Below are positions 1 through 5,259 of a stretch of DNA of 5,609 nt, one piece after another. The stretch's first letter is position 1, and each line of letters begins with the position of its first letter. The notes beneath the pieces were generated by a model. It did no database searches. It saw nothing but the letters and a program-made list of their open reading frames with translations, and was not told where the DNA came from. The translations under genes were made by a program, and so were the position numbers. The DNA is from Nitrospina sp. (lineage in GTDB: Bacteria; Nitrospinota; Nitrospinia; Nitrospinales; Nitrospinaceae). The DNA is taken from assembly GCA_004357435.1 (NCBI GenBank), contig SMVS01000020.1:1-5609 (forward strand), in the 5' to 3' direction.

Positions 1-1315
1 GGCCGATGTGATTTCCGGAAAAGTTGGTGCGGCTGAGCTGGAAGGAAAAATCGTTTTTGTGGGCGCCACCGCCGCCGCGATCCATGACCTCCACACAACT
101 CCGTACGGCCCTCTCTTCCCCGGCGTGGAAGTCCATGCCAGTGTGGTCGAAAATATCATACAGAGCGATTTCCTGATGCGCCCTGCCTGGGTTCGGATGC
201 TGGACATGAGCATGATATTGGGCACGGGAATATTTTTGGCGGTGATTTCCCTGTTCGTCGGTGCGCTGAGTTCGGCGGTTTTATTGGCCGCCGGAATCAT
301 AACTTATCTTTCCGTCGATTATTATTTGTTCACCGAGAAGGGACTTTGGATTCATTCCGTTTACCCGGTATTCTCTCTGTTGCTGGTTTACTTTGGGATC
401 ACCTTGTACCGGTTCATGTTTGAGGAGAAAGAGAAACGTTTCATCCGGGAAGCCTTCAGTCAATACCTGGCGCCCACCGTGGTGAAACGTCTGGTGGAAA
501 ACCCGGGTCTGCTCGATCTGGGCGGCGAGCGCAAGATTCTGACGGCGTTTTTTTCCGATGTGGCGGGGTTCTCCACGATATCCGAACAACTCTCGGCGGA
601 AAAGCTCGTTGAACTGCTCAATTTCTATTTGACGGAGATGACGGACATCATCCTTGATTACGAGGGCACGGTGGACAAGTTCGAGGGCGATGCCATCATC
701 GCCTTTTTCGGTGCGCCTATTTCGTATGACGACCATGCCAAGCGCACCTGTTGGGTCGCTATTGACATGCAACATAGATTGGCGGAAATGAGAAAACAGT
801 GGAAAGCCGAAGGTCAGCATGAGTTGTTCATGCGGATTGGCATCAACACCGGCGAAGTGGTGGTGGGCAACATGGGATCGAAGAATCGCATGGATTATAC
901 TATGATGGGAGACTCGGTCAACCTGGCGGCCCGTCTCGAAGGAGCCAACAAGCAATACCAGACTTATACGATGATCAGCGAGTTCACCTACGCGCACGCC
1001 AAAGATACGATAGAAGTCCGCGAACTGGATTGCATTCGCGTGATGGGCAAAAAACAACCGGTTGGAATTTACGAGTTGCTGGGGAAGAAGGGAAGCATGG
1101 ATGAAACCATCCGCCAGATTTTACCGTTTTACCAGGCCGGGTTGGAGCATTACAAAAGTCAGCGTTGGGAGGAGGCCATCACCGCTTTCGAGAAGGTCTT
1201 GAACATTCATGAAGACGACGGGCCTTCGCTGACTTATTTTGAACGGTGCATCACGTTTCAGACCAACCCGCCCCCCAGAGATTGGGATGGGGTTTTCGTG
1301 ATGACCAGTAAATAG
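1..1315 (+). CDS. CHASE2-domain class III adenylate/guanylate cyclase, 5' end outside window
   Basis: Membrane-bound nucleotide cyclase predicted to make cAMP (possibly cGMP) from the NTP in the cytoplasm in response to a periplasmic CHASE2 sensor. The frame is open to the left edge, so the GTG at base 8 is internal; residues below count from it. Residues 1-60 are the end of CHASE2 (GKIVFVGATA, then FPGVEVHASV). Three membrane helices follow at about 64-87, 88-108 and 117-136, then the usual linker (FSQYLAPTVV). The catalytic domain spans about 175-358. Metal-binding aspartates are D184 (FSDVAGF) and D228 (EGDAII). Adenine-contacting K224 (KFEGD) and T298 (DYTMMGD) fit a class IIIb adenylate cyclase, and N305/R309 (VNLAAR) are the transition-state residues. 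All catalytic positions are intact. A TPR-like helix pair (about 370-400) and the family-typical tail (NPPPRDWDGV) end the protein. ATP specificity is inferred from K/T. The next gene follows 12 bases downstream. Confidence 0.95.
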   Translation, partial: ADVISGKVGAAELEGKIVFVGATAAAIHDLHTTPYGPLFPGVEVHASVVENIIQSDFLMRPAWVRMLDMSMILGTGIFLAVISLFVGALSSAVLLAAGIITYLSVDYYLFTEKGLWIHSVYPVFSLLLVYFGITLYRFMFEEKEKRFIREAFSQYLAPTVVKRLVENPGLLDLGGERKILTAFFSDVAGFSTISEQLSAEKLVELLNFYLTEMTDIILDYEGTVDKFEGDAIIAFFGAPISYDDHAKRTCWVAIDMQHRLAEMRKQWKAEGQHELFMRIGINTGEVVVGNMGSKNRMDYTMMGDSVNLAARLEGANKQYQTYTMISEFTYAHAKDTIEVRELDCIRVMGKKQPVGIYELLGKKGSMDETIRQILPFYQAGLEHYKSQRWEEAITAFEKVLNIHEDDGPSLTYFERCITFQTNPPPRDWDGVFVMTSK

Positions 1316-1321
1316 AAAGGG
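1316..1321 (+). promoter_or_regulatory. Shine-Dalgarno that selects the GTG start at 1328
   Basis: AAAGGG lies directly after the cyclase stop and six bases before GTG 1328. The in-frame TTG at 1322 touches the motif and has no spacing, so it is a poor start. This supports a 120-residue product beginning MVLGEF. Confidence 0.6.
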
Positions 1322-1327
1322 TTGATC

Positions 1328-1690
1328 GTGGTTTTGGGAGAATTTTTGATTGAAAAAAATATTGTCCGGGAGGAAGATCTACTCAAGGCTCTGGACGTGC
1401 AAAGGGCGCAACAAATCCCGTTGGGACAACTGGCCGTGAAAGAAGGGTTTCTGGAGCCGAAACAACTTTTTAAAATCCTGACCGCGCAAAGGGAACAGGG
1501 CAATGGCGGAGGCCATTTGGGGATGGTAGCGGTGGATATGGGGTTCATGACTCTGGAAAGGATGGAGGCATTGGTCAAGATGCAAACCGAGACCAGCGAA
1601 CTCCTCGGAGATATTCTGGTGGAGCAGGGGTCTCTCACCCGTAGTGAACTGCTCCTGGCGCTTAAAGAGTTTCGCTCTGCAGGCAGTTGA
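1328..1690 (+). CDS. Small protein of four MshEN-like (GspE/PilB N-terminal type) repeats
   Basis: Soluble 120-residue protein without signal peptide or membrane helix. It consists of four 23-residue units beginning LG and mostly ending in Q: residues 3-25, 32-54, 64-86 and 93-115, with linkers of 6, 9 and 6 residues. Each unit follows the pattern LGxxh(h)xxGxhxxxxhxxhhxxQ, giving a 29-residue period within each pair. This resembles the MshEN/T2SSE N-terminal module, which in MshE-type ATPases binds cyclic-di-GMP through two such tandem motifs; here there are two modules and no ATPase. The arginine often seen before the first LG is absent (VLG, PLG, HLG, LLG precede the units), so ligand binding is uncertain. 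The gene sits 12 bases behind the cyclase, suggesting an operon. Start GTG is chosen from the ribosome-binding site. Alternatives are a protein-docking adaptor or a helical scaffold. The fold call is fairly secure; the function is inference. Confidence 0.85.
   Translation: MVLGEFLIEKNIVREEDLLKALDVQRAQQIPLGQLAVKEGFLEPKQLFKILTAQREQGNGGGHLGMVAVDMGFMTLERMEALVKMQTETSELLGDILVEQGSLTRSELLLALKEFRSAGS
1334..1672 (+). repeat. Four-fold protein-level repeat (23-residue MshEN-like units)
   Basis: Units map to 1334-1402, 1421-1489, 1517-1585 and 1604-1672. All four are exactly 23 codons and align without gaps. They share LG at positions 1-2, G at position 9 in three of four (N in unit 1) and Q at position 23 in three of four (F in unit 4). 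The similarity is in protein sequence; the DNA has diverged, so this is an old duplication rather than a recent tandem repeat. Confidence 0.75.
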
Positions 1691-1701
1691 TCGCTATCCT
1701 G

Positions 1702-1727
1702 CTACTGGCAACCGTAGAATTATTTTA
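1702..1727 (+). terminator. Weak rho-independent terminator-like hairpin
   Basis: CTAC (1702-1705) pairs with GTAG (1714-1717), and GG (1707-1708) with CC (1712-1713) around a CAA loop, leaving one bulged T. An A/T-rich stretch with a four-T run follows. It begins 12 bases after the stop of the MshEN-like gene, where a terminator would be expected. The stem is short and the T tract is interrupted, so termination would be partial at best. Confidence 0.35.
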
Positions 1728-1739
1728 TGATTCCCCGAG

Positions 1740-1767
1740 TTTTCCAAGACGGAAATTTATGTATAAT
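1740..1767 (+). promoter_or_regulatory. Candidate sigma-70 promoter for the flavin reductase gene
   Basis: A perfect TATAAT sits at 1762-1767. The best -35 match is TTTTCC at 1740-1745 with a 16-base spacer, matching TTGACA at only three positions. The predicted start is about 1774, leaving a leader of about 69 bases before the TTG start. The weak -35 suggests low activity or dependence on an activator. Confidence 0.45.
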
Positions 1768-1769
1768 AA

Positions 1770-1798
1770 CCCGTCCATCGTTCCGGTTATGGATCGGG
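1770..1798. promoter_or_regulatory. Operator-like imperfect inverted repeat at the predicted transcription start
   Basis: CCCGTCCAT (1770-1778) is complementary to ATGGA plus CGGG (1789-1793 and 1795-1798), with one extra T and a 10-base centre. It lies directly behind the TATAAT box, spanning roughly -4 to +25, where a repressor would block initiation. It could also fold as a leader hairpin; no T run follows, so it is not a terminator. Dyads of this quality also arise by chance. Confidence 0.3.
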
Positions 1799-1830
1799 AA
1801 TGAATAGCAACCGCAGGGCGTGAACCAGGT

Positions 1831-1836
1831 AAGGAG
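1831..1836 (+). promoter_or_regulatory. Strong Shine-Dalgarno for a TTG start
   Basis: AAGGAG ends six bases before TTG 1843. It fixes this rare start codon: the first in-frame ATG lies about 50 codons later, past the conserved FMN-binding motif. Confidence 0.8.
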
Positions 1837-1842
1837 ATTCCG

Positions 1843-2319
1843 TTGAAAAATAAAAAACAGATCGGCAAAGCCCTTGGCCGCTTGCCCAGTGGTCTTTTCA
1901 TTGTCACCGCCCGTTATGAAGATAAAGAGGATGCAGTCTTGGCCAGTTGGGTCAACCAGTGTTCATTTGAGCCACCGGCAGTCACCATCATGCTGGCCAC
2001 CCTGCGACCGGCCCGGTTGCTGGTGGAAGCCTCCAACGCCTTCACGCTCAATATACTGGGGAAAGATTCCAAAGACCTGCTCAAGCATTTCTTTAAAGCG
2101 CCTGAGCCGGGTGTCTCAATTTTTAAAGGATTGAAAGTGAGTTCGGGCCACCATGGGATTAAAATTTTGGATGACGCAGTGGCTTGTTTGGAGTGCGAAG
2201 TGGCTGAACAAGTGCCGGTGGGGGATCACGTCCTGTACATTGGTGAAATCGTGAATGGCAAAATTCTGGCAGGAGGGGAACCCTACACCCATGTCCGGGA
2301 TAACGGGTTCAACTACTGA
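1843..2319 (+). CDS. Flavin reductase-like, FMN-binding split-barrel protein
   Basis: A 158-residue cytoplasmic protein of the flavin reductase-like family. Members bind FMN in a split beta-barrel, and many reduce flavin with NAD(P)H to feed a partner oxygenase or oxidoreductase. Visible hallmarks are GRLPSGLFIVTA (residues 12-23), where family members contact the flavin phosphate, and LASWVNQCSFEPPAV (33-47), close to the LASWVQQxxFEPP block found in the C-terminal flavin reductase module of cyanobacterial-type flavodiiron proteins and in stand-alone relatives. A later ECEVAEQ...GDHVLYIGEI segment is the usual end of the barrel. Length is normal for the family and no truncation is seen. It starts at TTG behind a strong AAGGAG, has its own candidate promoter, and converges with the minus-strand genes 16 bases past its stop. 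No partner oxygenase is in view, so substrate and physiological role are unknown. Confidence 0.9.
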   Translation: MKNKKQIGKALGRLPSGLFIVTARYEDKEDAVLASWVNQCSFEPPAVTIMLATLRPARLLVEASNAFTLNILGKDSKDLLKHFFKAPEPGVSIFKGLKVSSGHHGIKILDDAVACLECEVAEQVPVGDHVLYIGEIVNGKILAGGEPYTHVRDNGFNY

Positions 2320-2335
2320 AGAAGAACAGCATGCT

Positions 2336-2605
2336 TCAACCCTCCAGGCCGATCATTTTCAGGATTTCGGTCCGGGTGAGCGCCCAATAGACAAACAGCA
2401 CCAGAAAGATCACGCCCCCGACCGTGGCGCTCACCATGATGATCAGCCGCTTTGGATTTTCCTCGTAAAATTCTTTTACATCCACCGCAAAACTTTCGGC
2501 CAAACCTTCGTCCGGATTTTTTTTGAAGGTTTTGTCGATAGCATCCCTGCTGTAAATGATGCCGAAGATGATCACAATGATCAGTATTTCTATTGCGCCG
2601 ATCAT
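2336..2605 (-). CDS. Small two-helix membrane protein, function unknown
   Basis: An 89-residue protein with a hydrophobic helix at about residues 3-19 (Ile-rich), a charged 33-residue middle (KKNPDEG, KEFYEENPKR), and a second helix at about 53-76, ending in a short amphipathic tail. I do not recognise the family. The ATG is eight bases after the stop of the 834-residue exported protein. A weak AGGA lies only two bases from the ATG, so translation probably depends on ribosomes arriving from the upstream gene. The positive charges around residues 20-29 and at 52-53 suggest the central loop faces the cytoplasm with both termini outside, but the topology is not certain. The tight coupling suggests it anchors, or acts together with, the upstream product. 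Its stop is 16 bases from the stop of the convergent flavin reductase gene. Coherent hydropathy supports a real gene. Confidence 0.75.
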   Translation of the reverse strand: MIGAIEILIIVIIFGIIYSRDAIDKTFKKNPDEGLAESFAVDVKEFYEENPKRLIIMVSATVGGVIFLVLFVYWALTRTEILKMIGLEG

Positions 2606-2613
2606 GGTCCTGG

Positions 2614-5118
2614 TTATTCCGCTTGGGTTTTAATGATTTTTAAAGGGATCTGTTCGGATTCCCGCTGAATGAATTTTTTTGGCACCGGAATGCCCGACCC
2701 TCCAAAGGCACAGCGAAATCCATAGTCCTCCAAGGGTGTCCCCGGATAACTATTATTCCTAAAAGAGGCGTAAACAAAGGACCGCAGATCCCTCCAGGAA
2801 CCGCCTTTCAATACTTTGAATTCTCCGCCGACTCTTCCCTTGGGATTCATTTTATGAGATTCGTTCTCATAATACTCCCGATCATACCAGTCGTCCACCC
2901 ATTCTTTGACATTCCCCAGTAAATGATACACGCCAAATGGACTTTGCCCTTCGGGCATGGAGTCCACGGGAACCATGACATGAGGACCGGTTTCATCCGT
3001 CCAGGCCTGGTTGTAACGAACTCGTTCGGAGGAAAGCCGGGCGTTTCCCCAGGGGAAAATAAAACCGTCACGACCGCGGGCCGCTTTTTCCCATTCCGCC
3101 TCCGTGGGAAGCCGTTTGTTTTTCCATCGGCAAAATTCACGAGCGCCGTACCAGGACACGTTGTTGACGGGATAAGACTCAAAACCTTCCCGCGCATGAA
3201 AGGTTTTATTGAAAGCCACTGTTCCAAACGGGGTGAGCAAAAAATACTTTTTATGGAACTCAACGGCATTTAAAAACTCCGCAAACTCTGCCGCCGTGAT
3301 CTCATATTTATCGATATGGAATGTGTCGAGGTAAACCTTGTGCTCTGGGAATTCATCTTGGCCGTGGTCGTTGGATCCCATAATGAAATTCCCTTTGGGA
3401 ATTTCAATCATATTTTCGGTAGCGGTTTCATCTTTGGTTTGGTCCAGCAGTTGTCGAGCTCGATCGCCGAACGCTCCCTTCGGTTGACGATTGAGATACC
3501 GTTGCAACCAAACCCGGCCTTTGCCGGCTTGGCCGCCTTCGATCAATATCCAGCCAGCGAAGTAAAGCAGTTCGTCATCGTCTGGATAGTTTTGGGAAGC
3601 GACGTTCAAATCCGCCACCATGCTTGCCACGGCTTTGGGATTTTTTTGATCGAGGACTTTCCGGTACCATTTTTCCGCGATAGAAAATTGTTTTTTCAGC
3701 GCCTGATACAACCCCAGGTTCATGTAGGCCAAAGGCTGGATGGGAGTTTCCTCTTGGGCCGTTGCCAGGCCGTTGGCGGTCCACTCAATGGCTTGATCTA
3801 TTTTTCCCTGGCGGTAATGGGTCCAACCGAGTTGTACATAGTTTTCGAGAACCTCCGGTTGTTTGGAAATCAGATATTCAAATTGCACGATGGCTTTATC
3901 AAAATCCTCCATCCGGTAATAGGTTTCCGCCAAACGCTCGTTGACCTCGACGCGGGTGGGGAAGCGACGCTGTACCTCCTGAAACTGTTGCAAGGCCAAT
4001 TTCCAAACGCCCATCTCCAGATAAATGGTTCCGATATTTATGAGAAGGCCGAACTGTCCGGGCTGGAGCTCGCTCATGATTTTTAAATGCAACAGCGCGC
4101 CCGCATAATTTTTTTGTTCCATGTACAAACGGGACAAGACATCATGGACGGGAACAAAAGCCGGATTGAGTTGCGCGGTTTGCAGAAATGCCGCAATGGA
4201 TTTTTCATGCTTGCCCGACTCGGAAAGCGCAAGGCCCAGGTTGAACAGGGTGGACATGTTGTGAGGGTCAGCTTGTAGGGCCTGTTGATAGGTCTTGATG
4301 GCCAGGTCGAACTGTTTCATTTCGGAATAAACATTGGCCAGGTTGTTGAGCGCATCGATCGACTGCGGATTGATCTCCACCGACTGCTTCAAATAAAATT
4401 CGGCATCCTGCCTGCGGGCGCTTTTGTAATGAGTCATGCCGACATTGGAAAAATAAGCACCCAAAGTTTGTTTCTTGTTCAGGTTCTGCAGGAAATAGGT
4501 GGATTGCGGGGACACCCCAAAACGTTGTCGGTAATAATTATCAGGGAAGGTGGCGCCACCCTGTGTGGTTTCAATATTGATCTTATGACTGGCGGATTGA
4601 TAACGCACAAAAAAGTGATTGGGAAGCGGCACGCCATGCAACGGCAAACCGAGCCGATCGCCAATGATGAGGTACAGCAAAGACAAGTTCATGCAATAGC
4701 CTTGCTTGCCTTCCAGCAAGCCATGCAGAAAGATCTCCGAAGGGCGGACGGGAATTCCCTGCGCGTCCACGGAATCGGTGTAACGATAGCCATAAACCTT
4801 GTGGATGACCTCCCGCAACACCTGAACCGTGGTTTCCGCGGAAGGGTTATGCCCCAGGCGTTGGCGCACGGTTGCCGTCAATTGGTCAAGTTCATTGCGC
4901 AAGGCAGGCGAGTCGATGGAGGAATCCCAATGTTTTGACACCAGAAGCAGGGTTTCAGTCAGATCGATTTGGTATGCCGGCTCGGATAAATGCGCTTTCA
5001 ATTGTTCGGGTATGGACGCGGCGGGGGCAGGGGACGCTTCCACTCCAACGGCAACACCCAGGAAAAATAAAATGAACAGGACAATATGTTTGCGGGCAAA
5101 TTCAAATGGGGTATTCAT
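2614..5118 (-). CDS. Exported fusion: transglutaminase-like domain, TPR array, FGE-like (sulfatase-modifying factor) domain
   Basis: An 834-residue protein, probably periplasmic. A signal peptide covers residues 1-28 (RKH, hydrophobic core 12-26, VEA cleavage site; no lipobox). Residues about 95-205 form a SirB1/Transglut_core2-type transglutaminase-like domain. It holds C142 (GYC, before LSLLYL), H168 (PNHFFVRY) and E183 (INIETT) where the Cys/His/acid set is expected. Residues 219-422 contain six TPRs in exact 34-residue register, with two or three degenerate ones to about 560. Residues 570-805 are an FGE-sulfatase (SUMF1-type) domain: GNFIMGS, NVSWYGAREFCRW, RLPTEAEWEKAARG, GNVKEWVDDWY, LKGGSWR and GFRCAFG. 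The cysteines corresponding to human FGE C336 and C341 are D777 and V782, so formylglycine synthesis is very unlikely. An in-frame stop 15 bases upstream makes ATG 5118 the first possible ATG, preceded by GGAAG four bases away. I infer a protein-interaction or peptide-processing role in the envelope. Confidence 0.92.
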   Translation of the reverse strand: MNTPFEFARKHIVLFILFFLGVAVGVEASPAPAASIPEQLKAHLSEPAYQIDLTETLLLVSKHWDSSIDSPALRNELDQLTATVRQRLGHNPSAETTVQVLREVIHKVYGYRYTDSVDAQGIPVRPSEIFLHGLLEGKQGYCMNLSLLYLIIGDRLGLPLHGVPLPNHFFVRYQSASHKINIETTQGGATFPDNYYRQRFGVSPQSTYFLQNLNKKQTLGAYFSNVGMTHYKSARRQDAEFYLKQSVEINPQSIDALNNLANVYSEMKQFDLAIKTYQQALQADPHNMSTLFNLGLALSESGKHEKSIAAFLQTAQLNPAFVPVHDVLSRLYMEQKNYAGALLHLKIMSELQPGQFGLLINIGTIYLEMGVWKLALQQFQEVQRRFPTRVEVNERLAETYYRMEDFDKAIVQFEYLISKQPEVLENYVQLGWTHYRQGKIDQAIEWTANGLATAQEETPIQPLAYMNLGLYQALKKQFSIAEKWYRKVLDQKNPKAVASMVADLNVASQNYPDDDELLYFAGWILIEGGQAGKGRVWLQRYLNRQPKGAFGDRARQLLDQTKDETATENMIEIPKGNFIMGSNDHGQDEFPEHKVYLDTFHIDKYEITAAEFAEFLNAVEFHKKYFLLTPFGTVAFNKTFHAREGFESYPVNNVSWYGAREFCRWKNKRLPTEAEWEKAARGRDGFIFPWGNARLSSERVRYNQAWTDETGPHVMVPVDSMPEGQSPFGVYHLLGNVKEWVDDWYDREYYENESHKMNPKGRVGGEFKVLKGGSWRDLRSFVYASFRNNSYPGTPLEDYGFRCAFGGSGIPVPKKFIQRESEQIPLKIIKTQAE
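2704..3411 (-). other. FGE-like domain lacking both catalytic cysteines
   Basis: Encodes residues about 570-805 of the 834-residue protein. The fold-defining motifs are all present, but codon 777 (2788-2790) is Asp and codon 782 (2773-2775) is Val where active formylglycine-generating enzymes have the two cysteines. The later GFRC motif is kept. This places it with the many non-sulfatase members of the family rather than with true FGEs. Confidence 0.8.
3853..4464 (-). other. Six TPR units in exact 34-residue register
   Basis: Encodes residues 219-252, 253-286, 287-320, 321-354, 355-388 and 389-422 of the 834-residue protein. Each has the A/G/Y-type TPR pattern, for example NNLANVYSEMKQFDLAI and ERLAETYYRMEDFDKAI, and most have a proline near the end. 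Further irregular units continue to about residue 560. TPR arrays bind peptides or partner proteins. Confidence 0.88.
4504..4836 (-). other. SirB1-type transglutaminase-like domain with Cys/His/Glu retained
   Basis: Encodes residues about 95-205 of the 834-residue protein. The EIFLHGLLEGKQGYC block followed by RLGLPLHGVPLPNHFFVRY matches the transglutaminase-like core found before TPRs in SirB1-type proteins. C142 is encoded at 4693-4695. The acid position is Glu in IETTQGG rather than the more usual Asp. Whether it acts as a peptidase, crosslinks proteins or only binds is not visible. Confidence 0.72.
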
Positions 5119-5158
5119 GGGACTTCCAAATTATGGGGACGGTTGAAATTCTGCTTTT

Positions 5159-5167
5159 ATTATATCA
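5159..5167 (-). promoter_or_regulatory. Extended -10 promoter for the 834-residue protein and the two-helix protein
   Basis: Read on the minus strand, the sequence is TGATATAAT, a perfect extended -10 (TGnTATAAT). Predicted transcription start is about 5152, giving a leader of about 34 bases to ATG 5118. No good -35 is found at 16-18 bases (best match about GCGACC), which an extended -10 can tolerate. Confidence 0.6.
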
Positions 5168-5184
5168 AATGATAATGGCGGTGG

Positions 5185-5213
5185 TCGCGGGATTGACACT
5201 CCCATTCACGCGA
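5185..5213. promoter_or_regulatory. Interrupted inverted repeat upstream of the extended -10
   Basis: On the plus strand, TCGCGGGA (5185-5192) is complementary to TCCC (5200-5203) followed, after six bases, by GCGA (5210-5213). It lies about -33 to -61 from the predicted minus-strand start, a usual location for an activator site. It has no T run, so it is not a clear terminator for the right-edge gene. It may be chance. Confidence 0.25.
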
Positions 5214-5219
5214 TATAAA
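5193..5219 (+). promoter_or_regulatory. Possible antisense promoter into the end of the right-edge gene
   Basis: A perfect TTGACA (5193-5198) is followed after 15 bases by TATAAA (5214-5219) on the plus strand. The spacing is shorter than the optimal 17. No plus-strand gene follows, so any transcript would be antisense to the VWA/BatA-type gene. Confidence 0.2.
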
Positions 5220-5259
5220 TTCCACCTCGAGATTTCCACCAGTGAAAAAATTTGTTCGG

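Noticed and set aside
281..1057. Open frame of 258 codons on the minus strand
   Set aside because: It lies antisense within the well-supported cyclase gene, has no recognisable domain, and is rich in His/Arg as expected for a shadow frame.
1727..1807. 26-codon ATG frame in the gap before the flavin reductase gene
   Set aside because: No ribosome-binding site precedes it, it contains the TATAAT box, and the peptide has no notable features.
2278..2310. GAACCC...GGGTTC inverted repeat near the end of the flavin reductase gene
   Set aside because: A six-base stem with a 21-base loop and no T run on either strand does not make a terminator.
2502..2532. AAACCTTC...GAAGGTTT inverted repeat with a T run in the loop
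   Set aside because: It lies inside the coding sequence of the two-helix protein. An 8-base repeat at this distance is expected by chance a few times in a window of this size, and the T run is in the loop rather than after the stem.
2255..2668. 137-codon plus-strand frame overlapping the flavin reductase end and the two-helix gene
   Set aside because: It overlaps two better-supported genes and its translation (rich in His, Asp and Gln) resembles a shadow frame.
3316..4086. Open frame of 256 codons on the plus strand
   Set aside because: It is antisense to the TPR and FGE-like regions of the exported protein; no family features are seen.
4285..4938. Open frame of 217 codons on the plus strand
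   Set aside because: It is antisense to the transglutaminase-like and TPR region, whose domain motifs are clear on the other strand.
2614..5118. Idea that the exported protein is a true formylglycine-generating enzyme for sulfatases
   Set aside because: Both catalytic cysteine positions are replaced (D777, V782) and no sulfatase gene is in view.
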